Of a stretch of DNA of 6,271 bases, positions 1 through 5,404 are shown piece after piece. The translations under genes and the position numbers were made by a program. A model generated the notes under the pieces. That model did not search any database. It saw nothing but the letters and a program-made list of their open reading frames with translations, and was not told where the DNA came from. The stretch's first letter is position 1. Each line of letters begins with the position of its first letter. The stretch lies in NCBI GenBank assembly GCA_003136335.1, contig PLEA01000119.1, positions 1-6,271 of the forward strand, in the 5' to 3' direction. Origin of the DNA: Acidobacteriaceae bacterium. Lineage in GTDB: Bacteria > Acidobacteriota > Terriglobia > Terriglobales > SbA1.

Positions 1-51
1 GGACAGGAAGTCCAAATTGTTCAGGCAACGTTGCCGGGAGATACCAAGTGA
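1..51 (+). CDS. C-terminal end of an unidentified gene, probably an efflux component (partial)
   Basis: Frame 1 is open from the left edge and ends with TGA at 49-51, leaving only 16 residues (GQEVQIVQATLPGDTK). The stop overlaps the GTG start of the next gene in a GTGA arrangement, which is typical of tightly coupled genes in one operon. The next gene is a NodT-type outer-membrane factor. These commonly follow the periplasmic adaptor (membrane fusion protein) or the inner-membrane RND permease of the same pump. The short tail, with a 'GQxVxIV' strand-like end and no hydrophobic helix, fits an adaptor somewhat better than a permease, but 16 residues cannot decide this. The reading frame and stop are seen directly; the identity is inferred from context only. 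Confidence 0.6.
   Translation, partial: GQEVQIVQATLPGDTK
36..40 (+). promoter_or_regulatory. Shine-Dalgarno GGGAG for the outer-membrane efflux gene
   Basis: GGGAG lies 7 bases before the GTG at 48, inside the 3' end of the preceding gene. It supports the GTG start, which is also the codon that puts a lipoprotein signal peptide at the N-terminus. Confidence 0.6.
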
Positions 52-1547
52 GGCTGCCACGAAAACTGATTTTCAGGAGCCCGCGGAAAACGGCCGGGCG
101 GGTTCTGACAGCAATCGCAGCGCTGCAGTTGACAGGATGCGTGGTTGGTCCAAAGTACCACCCGCCGGCGGTACAGGCTCCTCCTGCCTATAAAGAAGTA
201 GGGGACTGGAAGCCCGCCCAACCTAATGACCAGAATCTTGGCGGTGCGTGGTGGACGATATTCCAAGATCCTCAGCTTGATGCCCTGGAACTGCAGGTCA
301 ACGTATCGAATCAGAATCTAAAGGCGGCAGAGGCGCAGTTCCAGCAAGCACGCGCAGTCCTGCGCTACTATCGAGCTGACTACTATCCAACCGTGACGGC
401 CGGGCCCTCAGCGACTCGGACGCTCATCTCCGCGAACAGTCCTACGAGTACAGTCTTGCGTGGCGCCACTTACAACGACTTTGTGTTGCCATTCGATGTT
501 TCCTATCAAGCCGACGTGTGGGGGCGAGTTCGAAAAAACGTGGAGTCTTATCGGGAACAAGCACAAGCCAGTGCGGCAGACCTAGCCACGGTCAACCTGA
601 GCATGCATGCGGATCTGGCCGTTGATTACTTTCAAGCTCGTAGTTTGGACGCCGAGGAACAACTCCTGAACTCCACAGTGAAGCAGTACGAGCAGGCCCT
701 GGAGTTGAATGAAAGTCGTTTTCAGGGAGGGATTGCTTCGGAAGTGGAAGTGGAGCAGGCGAAGACTCAACTGCAAACCACGCGGGCAGCGGCGATTGAT
801 GTGGGTGTCGTGCGCGCTCAGTACGAACACGCGGTTGCAATTCTTATTGGAAAACCTCCCGCTGAGTTCAGTCTTCCCCCATTGCCGCTTACCGCACCAC
901 CTCCGCACGTTCCTATCAGTTTGCCGTCGGAACTGCTGGAGAGACGCCCCGATATCGCAGCCGCGGAGAGGCGGGTAGCATCTGCCAACGCCCAGATCGG
1001 AGTTGCGAAGTCGGCCTATTACCCGCTGATCAATTTGGGCGCTTCCGGAGGCTTTGAAAGCTCTGCCATCACTACCCTACTGAATGGACCCAGCGGCCTA
1101 TGGTCAGTTGGGCTGTCGGCCGTTGGAACTGTCTTCGATGTGGGAAGACGCCGTTCCCTCAACGATCAGGCGCGTGCGGCTTATGAGTATCAGGTTGCTA
1201 GCTATCGAGAGAACGTGCTGACTGGGTTCCAACAGGTGGAAGACAATCTGGCGGCGGTGAGAATTCTGGAGAACGAGGCCAAGGTCCAGGATGAAGCAGT
1301 CGTTGCCGCGCAGCGATCGCTCGATCTTTCAGTTACGCGCTACAAGGGCGGCGTTACAAGTTACCTCGAGGTGATTACGGCACAAAGTGCGGCCCTCGCG
1401 GATGAGGTCACGGCGGTCAATATCTTAGGACGGCGGATGGCGAACACGGTGTTGCTGATTCAGGCTCTCGGCGGGGGATGGGACCGATCAATTTTGCCGG
1501 ACCGACCGGAATGCTGCGGCAAGCTCGCCAGCTCCGGTCAAAATTGA
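48..1547 (+). CDS. NodT/TolC-family outer-membrane efflux lipoprotein
   Basis: This is a 499-residue outer-membrane factor, the channel component of a tripartite efflux pump (RND type by family habit). The N-terminus is basic, followed by a short hydrophobic stretch (residues 19-28) and a lipobox LTGC at 28-31, so Cys31 should be lipidated. The usual NodT sequence 'CVVGPKYHPP' follows. The family's internal duplication is visible. 'NLKAAEAQFQQAR...YYP' (about 90-114) is matched by 'AAAERRVASANAQIGVAKSAYYP' (304-326), and 'ESRFQGGIASEVEVEQAKTQL' (about 222-242) by 'TRYKGGVTSYLEVITAQSAAL' (430-450). The hallmark LLERRPDI is at 296-303 and the domain closes with 'ALGGGWD' at 473-479. Length is normal for the family. 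The start is GTG with GGGAG 7 bases upstream, and the gene overlaps the preceding stop by 4 bases. The last 20 residues, including Cys489-Cys490, lie beyond the usual end and coincide with a DNA inverted repeat. The substrate of the pump cannot be told. Confidence 0.95.
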   Translation: MRLPRKLIFRSPRKTAGRVLTAIAALQLTGCVVGPKYHPPAVQAPPAYKEVGDWKPAQPNDQNLGGAWWTIFQDPQLDALELQVNVSNQNLKAAEAQFQQARAVLRYYRADYYPTVTAGPSATRTLISANSPTSTVLRGATYNDFVLPFDVSYQADVWGRVRKNVESYREQAQASAADLATVNLSMHADLAVDYFQARSLDAEEQLLNSTVKQYEQALELNESRFQGGIASEVEVEQAKTQLQTTRAAAIDVGVVRAQYEHAVAILIGKPPAEFSLPPLPLTAPPPHVPISLPSELLERRPDIAAAERRVASANAQIGVAKSAYYPLINLGASGGFESSAITTLLNGPSGLWSVGLSAVGTVFDVGRRRSLNDQARAAYEYQVASYRENVLTGFQQVEDNLAAVRILENEAKVQDEAVVAAQRSLDLSVTRYKGGVTSYLEVITAQSAALADEVTAVNILGRRMANTVLLIQALGGGWDRSILPDRPECCGKLASSGQN

Positions 1548-1548
1548 T
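1487..1548. repeat. Imperfect inverted repeat spanning the end of the efflux gene
   Basis: The left arm 1487-1501 (atcaattttgccgga) and right arm 1533-1548 are complementary over 15 pairs with one bulged base (T1538), around a 31-base loop. The right arm contains the TGA stop of the efflux gene. No T-run follows on either strand, so it is not a classical intrinsic terminator. It could be an mRNA 3'-end hairpin, or the trace of a rearrangement, since the gene just beyond it looks truncated. The pairing is seen directly; the role is unknown. Confidence 0.5.
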
Positions 1549-1576
1549 GGGCCAGCGCTCGTGACGATCAGCGTTA

Positions 1577-1849
1577 TTAGCGGATCCATAATGAAATAAC
1601 CAAGTGGGCTTTTTGCACTTTCCGCACCCGCACCTCCGAGTCAATCGCCACCTTGATGGGAGTGCCAGCCCCAACCCTCATCGGCATCGGCGCAGCGTCC
1701 ACGCTTTCTGACACCCTCTGCGACGTAGGCACATCCTCGTTCAGCTGCTGTGTCCCCGCCGCAGGCCGCTGCTTCAACGTCTGCGCGACACTCACGGCAC
1801 TACACAGCCCAGCCGTCAGAACTGTCAGCCCGAATACAATTCGTCGCAT
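1577..1849 (-). CDS. Short exported protein, probably C-terminally truncated remnant
   Basis: The 90-residue reverse-strand frame starts at ATG (1849-1847), with GGGAG 8 bases upstream at 1862-1858. It opens with a clear Sec signal peptide (about residues 1-23, basic MRR, hydrophobic core, cleavage near SVAQ). A low-complexity polar stretch follows, then 'AGTPIKVAIDSEVRVRKV' at 61-78. That segment resembles, from memory, the start of a beta-rich domain ('GTPLKVALD..VRVR..G') found in longer acidobacterial exported proteins. After Val78 (about base 1616) the sequence turns into an unrelated tail (QKAHLVISLWIR) and stops at tandem TAA codons. So the protein has translation and export signals but apparently only the beginning of its domain. 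It converges on the efflux gene, whose stop is 29 bases away. It may be a decayed gene or a genuinely short protein; the function is unknown. Confidence 0.55.
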   Translation of the reverse strand: MRRIVFGLTVLTAGLCSAVSVAQTLKQRPAAGTQQLNEDVPTSQRVSESVDAAPMPMRVGAGTPIKVAIDSEVRVRKVQKAHLVISLWIR

Positions 1850-1857
1850 TGTAATAA

Positions 1858-1862
1858 CTCCC
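1858..1862 (-). promoter_or_regulatory. Shine-Dalgarno GGGAG for the reverse-strand exported protein
   Basis: On the reverse strand GGGAG precedes the ATG at 1849 by 8 bases. It is the main support for treating this short frame as a translated gene rather than chance. Confidence 0.5.
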
Positions 1863-2132
1863 GAATTGTTCTGCGCTGGGAAAGAGACAGTCCTTCAAAG
1901 GCTGCGTGAACCGCAGACTATTGTGAATACCAGATGACCAGAGAAGCGAAAGAACTGTGTCTACTATGAAGCTCCGAAGACGGCGCATGGTTGCAGCTCC
2001 GACGGTGGTATCAAGGAAATCGTAGCCGTAGACGGGAGTGGAAAGGGGAAAATCGTACCGGATGAACAAACCGTCATCTTCTCGAAAGGGAGCGGTAATG
2101 TTCCGGTCGTATCGTAAGACTGGGTTGCCGGT

Positions 2133-2151
2133 CGTGGTGCCACACGCCACG
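2133..2151 (+). promoter_or_regulatory. Hairpin in the leader of the PAP2 gene
   Basis: CGTGGTG (2133-2139) pairs with CGCCACG (2145-2151) around a CCACA loop, giving a 7-bp stem with one G-T wobble. It ends 22 bases before the PAP2 ATG. It is not followed by a solid T-run, so termination is unlikely. A role in mRNA stability or translation control is possible but unsupported. Confidence 0.3.
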
Positions 2152-2173
2152 TCAGGCTGAGCTTGGTCTTAAC

Positions 2174-3040
2174 ATGTCCTTCTACGTGTTCGATAAGCGT
2201 CGGGGCCGGCTGTTGATCCTGCTATTGGCGGGCATTTTGCAATCGACATTGGCCGCCTCGCAGGAATTGCCGGACGCTCCATCAGCAGTTACGGGAACGA
2301 GGTTTTATTCTGCTGAACACGCGGATATCTCGACCGATCCGCCGCAATCGTCTGGCGCGGCGTCCCCAGACTCGAGTCACCGCAAATTTCTCACTCGATG
2401 GGCCAAACGCGGACTTCGTGATCAGGCCGATATGTACACAGCTCCTTTCCATCGTTCTGAAATGAAATGGGTGATTGGACTCCCCGTTGTCACGGCCGGA
2501 CTGATCGCGATTGACAAGCATGCTTCGGCGGCGCTTTCGAGAAACCCTTCGAGCGCGAGCGCTGACATTTCTAACGTCGGACTGTTCGCTACCGCCGGTG
2601 CGGTGGGCGTGCTTCTTGTCGATGGAGCGACCCGAGGAGAGTCTCATGCCCTCGAAACCGGCGTGCTTGGAGCCGAGGCCATGGCCAATAGTGTCGTCCT
2701 GTATGCCGTGCTGCAACTCATTGCCGAGCGTCAACGTCCTTTACAAGGAACGGGTCAAGGACATTTCTTTCAGACCAGCGGCGTGAATAATTCATTTCCC
2801 TCCGGCCATACGATCATTACGTGGACAGCTGCCAGCACAATCGCGCACGAATATCCCAACCCTTGGGTAGAGTGGCTCGCTTACGCAACCGCAACAGCCG
2901 TTTCAGTTACACGATTCACCAGTCTGCAACACTTCCCCTCCGATGTTGTAGTGGGAAGCACGCTTGGGTACTTGATCGGGCGCCATATCTTCCATGCTCA
3001 CTGCAAGGCTGGTCTCAGTGCGGCATGCGGTGTGAAATAG
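2174..3040 (+). CDS. Exported PAP2-superfamily phosphatase (lipid/isoprenoid phosphatase-like)
   Basis: The 288-residue protein belongs to the PAP2 superfamily, which removes phosphate from lipid phosphates, undecaprenyl diphosphate or similar substrates at the membrane. It begins with a signal peptide or anchor (about 11-28, cleavage near LAA/SQ), followed by the ELPDAPSA motif at 31-38. Hydrophobic segments follow at about 98-113, 134-150 and 166-183, with more in the catalytic core. The active-site motifs are in order: ERQRP (185-189), SFPSGH (207-212, His212) and TRFTSLQHFPSD (246-257, Arg247, His253, Asp257). The first motif normally has Lys seven residues before its Arg; here that place is Gln181. 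The second and third motifs are intact, apart from Thr for Ser at 246. The ATG at 2174 is the only plausible start and has no strong Shine-Dalgarno. A 45-base gap to the next forward gene suggests co-transcription. The substrate is unknown. Confidence 0.9.
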   Translation: MSFYVFDKRRGRLLILLLAGILQSTLAASQELPDAPSAVTGTRFYSAEHADISTDPPQSSGAASPDSSHRKFLTRWAKRGLRDQADMYTAPFHRSEMKWVIGLPVVTAGLIAIDKHASAALSRNPSSASADISNVGLFATAGAVGVLLVDGATRGESHALETGVLGAEAMANSVVLYAVLQLIAERQRPLQGTGQGHFFQTSGVNNSFPSGHTIITWTAASTIAHEYPNPWVEWLAYATATAVSVTRFTSLQHFPSDVVVGSTLGYLIGRHIFHAHCKAGLSAACGVK

Positions 3041-3061
3041 TTCAGCAAAACACAGTCTCTA

Positions 3062-3071
3062 TTTCTAGAAA
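3062..3071. repeat. 10-bp palindrome TTTCTAGAAA
   Basis: A perfect palindrome sits between the PAP2 stop and the Shine-Dalgarno of the next gene. It could be an operator half-site or chance. There is no T-run, so it does not look like a terminator. Confidence 0.25.
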
Positions 3072-3075
3072 GCGC

Positions 3076-3082
3076 GAGGTGA
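3076..3082 (+). promoter_or_regulatory. Shine-Dalgarno GAGGTGA for the b561-like fusion gene
   Basis: GAGGTGA ends 3 bases before the ATG at 3086 (core GAGGT to ATG is 5 bases). It is a strong ribosome binding site that fixes this start and indicates independent, efficient initiation rather than coupling to the PAP2 gene. Confidence 0.65.
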
Positions 3083-3085
3083 CTG

Positions 3086-4027
3086 ATGTTGAGGAATAGG
3101 CTTGCCAATCGGCCTGGTGCTCTCTCTTGTGTTCTAGCTATTTGGTTGCTCCTTCAACTCGTACCCTCACTGCTCGCTCAGACGGCTGGAGTGGGAGTAC
3201 TGACGGGCAGGGTCGTGGATTCGTCCGGTAACGCGGTTGCCGGTGTCACCGTGACGGTGACGCGCATGGACAACAGCCAGGCACGAAGCGCGACGACGGG
3301 GACGGATGGCTCTTATAGATTCGACGATCTGCCGCCGGGGAACTACCGGATGAAGCTTGAGGCCCCCGGTTTCCAGACTTTGGAGATTCCTTCCGCAACT
3401 GTCAATGGAACTGAGTCCTCAGTTCTGAATGAGAAACTGGAGGCCGGCGAGCGAATCACCACCAAACCAACTCCAGAGCAACAGGATAATTTGCAACAGG
3501 ATAACTTGCCGAATGCCCCATCCACCAGTACAACGCCTTCGCTTTCGGATTTGGGCCTTACTCCGGAACAGACTCAAGGCAATCCCCGAGAGCAAGCGTT
3601 GCTGGATAAGCGAACACACATGCTGAAGATCCATCAACGCATGGGTCTGATCACGACCATTCCGTTGATTGCCACCGTTGTCACTTCTCTCAACGCCGGA
3701 GGCAAGAACACCAGCACAGCCTCGCGCGATCTGCATACGGCCCTTGGCGGCCTGACCGGCGATTTGTATGGTATTACGGCTTACTATGCAATTCGTGCGC
3801 CTCGTGTGCCTGGCACGGAAACCCGCGGCCCGATTCGATTCCACAAGGCCATGGCTTGGATTCATGGCCCCGGAATGATTCTGACGCCGATTCTCGGGAT
3901 TATGGCCTTCGATCAAAAGAACAATGGCGAAAAGGTTCACGGCATCGCCTCCGCGCACGGACCTGTAGCTATCGTGACGGCCGGGGCATTTGGTGCAGCT
4001 CTTCTGTCGGTATCGATGAAGTTCTAA
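3086..4027 (+). CDS. CarboxypepD_reg domain fused to a four-helix His-rich (cytochrome b561-like) membrane domain
   Basis: The 313-residue protein has three parts. Residues 1-32 are a signal peptide (hydrophobic 12-30, cleavage near LLAQ). Residues 36-118 are a carboxypeptidase-regulatory-like beta-sandwich ('GVLTGRVVDSSGNAVAGVTVTV', 'TGTDGSYRFDDLPPGNYRMKLEAPGF'), a domain acidobacteria often place on TonB-receptor-like proteins. A polar linker (119-176) holds a duplicated QQDNL and an LPNAPS motif (141-146). Residues 178-313 contain four likely helices (about 185-201, 219-236, 257-275, 290-310). Histidines sit at or near their ends: His178, His183, His217, His253, His260, His285 and His291. 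This spacing resembles cytochrome b561-type di-heme four-helix domains. The immediate downstream yceI gene supports that, because yceJ (b561 homologue) precedes yceI in E. coli. Heme binding is inference. A non-heme four-helix protein is the main alternative. Confidence 0.8.
   Translation: MLRNRLANRPGALSCVLAIWLLLQLVPSLLAQTAGVGVLTGRVVDSSGNAVAGVTVTVTRMDNSQARSATTGTDGSYRFDDLPPGNYRMKLEAPGFQTLEIPSATVNGTESSVLNEKLEAGERITTKPTPEQQDNLQQDNLPNAPSTSTTPSLSDLGLTPEQTQGNPREQALLDKRTHMLKIHQRMGLITTIPLIATVVTSLNAGGKNTSTASRDLHTALGGLTGDLYGITAYYAIRAPRVPGTETRGPIRFHKAMAWIHGPGMILTPILGIMAFDQKNNGEKVHGIASAHGPVAIVTAGAFGAALLSVSMKF
3479..3508 (+). repeat. Tandem 15-base repeat (two copies)
   Basis: Copies at 3479-3493 and 3494-3508 (caacaggataatttg) differ at one base and encode QQDNL twice in the linker before LPNAPS. 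The in-frame 15-base unit points to slippage duplication in an unstructured linker, which tolerates length change. Confidence 0.8.
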
Positions 4028-4036
4028 GCACACTTT

Positions 4037-4573
4037 ATGAATAGGAAAACACTGACTTTGTTTTTGCTCGTGGCCCTCCCCACGTTTGCTGCCGACAGCC
4101 AATGGATCCTCAAACAAAGCACACTCACCTACCATGTGTCGCACCCGCTGCATGAGTCCGAAGGTGTGAGCCATGGGGCGCGAGGCAAGGGAATTTGCCA
4201 CGCAGGCCAATGCGAATTCCTGATCGCCGTACCCGTGAAGTCTTTTGATTCCGGAGACAGCAACCGCGATCTTCACATGCTGCAGGTTACGCGCGGCGCT
4301 GAGTTTCCTATAGTCACCGTACGCACCCGCCTGCCCGAATCGGCTGCCGCATTGGCGACCATACATGCTGATCTGGAGATTCAGTTCGCCGGCCAGACTG
4401 CCCAGTACAAACAGGTTCCTTTCAAAGTGGAAACCCAAGGCGGTGAGACTCACATTACGGGGACAATTCCGGCTACGCTAACGGATTTCAAGATCGACCC
4501 ACCGTCGCTGTTGACCATGCCGGTCAAAAACGAAATTCCCGTGCGTTTGGATATGACCTGGCGTCCGCAGTGA
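4037..4573 (+). CDS. Periplasmic YceI-family protein
   Basis: The 178-residue protein belongs to the YceI family (lipid/polyisoprenoid-binding beta-barrel, lipocalin-like). A Sec signal peptide covers about residues 1-18 (MNRK, hydrophobic core, cleavage near TFA/AD). The family pattern follows: 'WILKQSTLTYHVSHPLHE' (23-40), then 'VPVKSFDSGDSNRDLHMLQVTRGAEFP' (65-91), the most recognisable YceI stretch, and a closing 'ITGTIPATLTDFKIDPPSLL' (140-159). The length is close to the family norm. Unusual details are a Cys54-Cys59 pair that could form a disulfide and several histidines near the N-terminus (33, 36, 39, 46, 55). The gene starts 9 bases after the b561-like stop and lacks a clear Shine-Dalgarno, which suggests translational coupling. 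Known YceI proteins bind isoprenoid quinone-like ligands; the ligand here is unknown. Confidence 0.9.
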   Translation: MNRKTLTLFLLVALPTFAADSQWILKQSTLTYHVSHPLHESEGVSHGARGKGICHAGQCEFLIAVPVKSFDSGDSNRDLHMLQVTRGAEFPIVTVRTRLPESAAALATIHADLEIQFAGQTAQYKQVPFKVETQGGETHITGTIPATLTDFKIDPPSLLTMPVKNEIPVRLDMTWRPQ

Positions 4574-4604
4574 GGCGATGAGCAGATCCTCATTCTGTTT
4601 TGCG

Positions 4605-4630
4605 GGAGCGGGCATCACTCCGATTTTTTT
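4605..4630 (+). terminator. Weak intrinsic-terminator-like element after yceI
   Basis: GGAG (4605-4608) can pair with CTCC (4618-4621) around a 9-base loop, followed two bases later by seven T residues (4624-4630). A second small hairpin, ATGAG/CTCAT (4578-4582 with 4589-4593), lies just upstream and is followed by TTTT at 4598-4601. Both stems are short, so termination would be partial at best. The position, 32 bases after the yceI stop and before a new transcription unit, is what makes it credible. Confidence 0.35.
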
Positions 4631-4636
4631 AGATGA

Positions 4637-4664
4637 TTGGGTCTGGCTCGACGAAAGCTTTAAC
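4637..4664 (+). promoter_or_regulatory. Possible sigma70-like promoter for the two-component genes
   Basis: TTGGGT (4637-4642) and TTTAAC (4659-4664) are separated by 16 bases, upstream of the response-regulator Shine-Dalgarno. Each hexamer only partly matches consensus, so this is a candidate chosen mainly for its position after the terminator-like element. Confidence 0.25.
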
Positions 4665-4691
4665 GCATGCGTAGTTTCCTGCATCCCACCT

Positions 4692-4698
4692 GGAGGTG
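4692..4698 (+). promoter_or_regulatory. Strong Shine-Dalgarno GGAGGTG that affects the response-regulator start
   Basis: GGAGGTG is the best ribosome binding site in the window. It lies 7 bases before an in-frame TTG (4706), but 28 bases before the ATG at 4727 that gives the usual N-terminus. Translation may therefore start at TTG, adding seven residues. Confidence 0.5.
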
Positions 4699-4726
4699 TA
4701 AAGTCTTGGACGGGCGGGTATCTCCC

Positions 4727-5404
4727 ATGCGATTGTTGGTGGTAGAAGACGACATACCGATCCAGCAGTTCCTCAAGCGAGCGCTGGTAGAGGCCGGATA
4801 TCAGGTGGACACAGCCAGTACAGCACAGGCTGGCGAAACCATGGCCTTGGAGGGCATTCACGATGCCTTCATTATCGATCTTGGACTTCCAGACCTGGAT
4901 GGATTGGACTTGATTGCGCGTTGCCGAGCCCAGGGTAACGCCGCGCCGGTTTTAATCTTGTCCGCCCGCCGTTCTGTCGACGAGCGGGTCCGGGGTCTGG
5001 AGCAGGGCGGAGACGACTATCTCACTAAGCCATTCGCCTTTCCCGAACTGCTCGCGAGGTTGAGAAACCTCCTGCGCAGGGCCACAGTTCCGCAGAATGA
5101 ATCGGTGCGTCTGCAGGCTGCCGACTTGCAGCTTGATCTGGTCCGTCGCGAAGCGCGACGGGGCGAACACTTGCTGCAATTGACCCCACAGGAGTTTTCT
5201 TTGCTGGAATATCTTTGCCGCAACGAGGGTCGAGTGGTGACCCGGACCATGATTCTGGACCATGTCTGGAAGATGAGGATTGACCCAGCAACCAACGTCG
5301 TCGATGTTCACATCTATCGTCTGCGTAGCAAAGTCGATCATGACACCCCGCGACCGCTGATTCACACAATTCGTGGTGTTGGCTACGTTCTCAAACATGC
5401 CTAA
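4727..5404 (+). CDS. OmpR/PhoB-family response regulator
   Basis: This DNA-binding response regulator has 225 residues from the ATG at 4727. The receiver domain covers about 1-115: acidic pocket Glu7-Asp8-Asp9, phospho-acceptor Asp51 in 'IIDLGLPDLDG', Ser79, and Lys101 in 'DDYLTKPF'. The winged-helix output domain covers about 126-224, with 'LTPQEFSLLEYLCRNEGRVVTR', the recognition-helix region 'VVDVHIYRLRSKVD' (191-204) and the wing 'IHTIRGVGYVL' (212-222). All phosphotransfer residues are present. ATG 4727 gives the canonical MRLLVVEDD start, but a TTG at 4706 with GGAGGTG ahead of it is a serious alternative. An ATG at 4667 is in frame but has no family support. The gene overlaps the sensor kinase by 8 bases. 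It resembles the CusR/QseB-like branch, but the signal and targets cannot be named. Possible targets are its envelope neighbours or the efflux pump. Confidence 0.93.
   Translation: MRLLVVEDDIPIQQFLKRALVEAGYQVDTASTAQAGETMALEGIHDAFIIDLGLPDLDGLDLIARCRAQGNAAPVLILSARRSVDERVRGLEQGGDDYLTKPFAFPELLARLRNLLRRATVPQNESVRLQAADLQLDLVRREARRGEHLLQLTPQEFSLLEYLCRNEGRVVTRTMILDHVWKMRIDPATNVVDVHIYRLRSKVDHDTPRPLIHTIRGVGYVLKHA

Larger units (their letters stand above)
1850..2173. other. Intergenic stretch without a supported gene
   Basis: These 324 bases separate the reverse-strand exported protein from the PAP2 gene, so promoters firing both ways should lie here, but I see no convincing -35/-10 pair. Both strands have sizeable open frames over about 1940-2120. 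Forward, 1938-2117 is open but has no start codon. Reverse, a frame from GTG at 2150 reads through to 1800, across the start of the short exported gene. I recognise neither product. An 8-base direct repeat (ccggtcgt at 2103-2110 and 2128-2135) and a hairpin at 2133-2151 lie just before the PAP2 gene. The stretch could be the remains of a lost gene, a long leader, or regulatory DNA. Confidence 0.4.

Noticed and set aside
1487..1548. Intrinsic terminator for the efflux operon
   Set aside because: The stem is long enough, but the loop is 31 bases and no T-run follows on either strand.
1573..1600. Small inverted repeat GTTATT/AATAAC around the end of the reverse-strand gene
   Set aside because: Only 6 AT-rich pairs with a 16-base loop and no T-run; likely chance.
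1800..2150. 116-codon reverse-strand frame starting at GTG 2150
   Set aside because: It overlaps the start and ribosome binding site of the better-supported short exported gene and has no signal peptide or family I recognise. Kept only as an unexplained open region.
3419..4453. 344-codon open frame on the reverse strand
   Set aside because: It lies antisense to the b561-like and yceI genes, both of which have signal peptides and family motifs. Its translation shows no recognisable domain, and no Shine-Dalgarno supports it.
4667..4726. In-frame ATG at 4667 as the response-regulator start
   Set aside because: It would add 20 residues not seen in the family, and the strong Shine-Dalgarno lies downstream of it.
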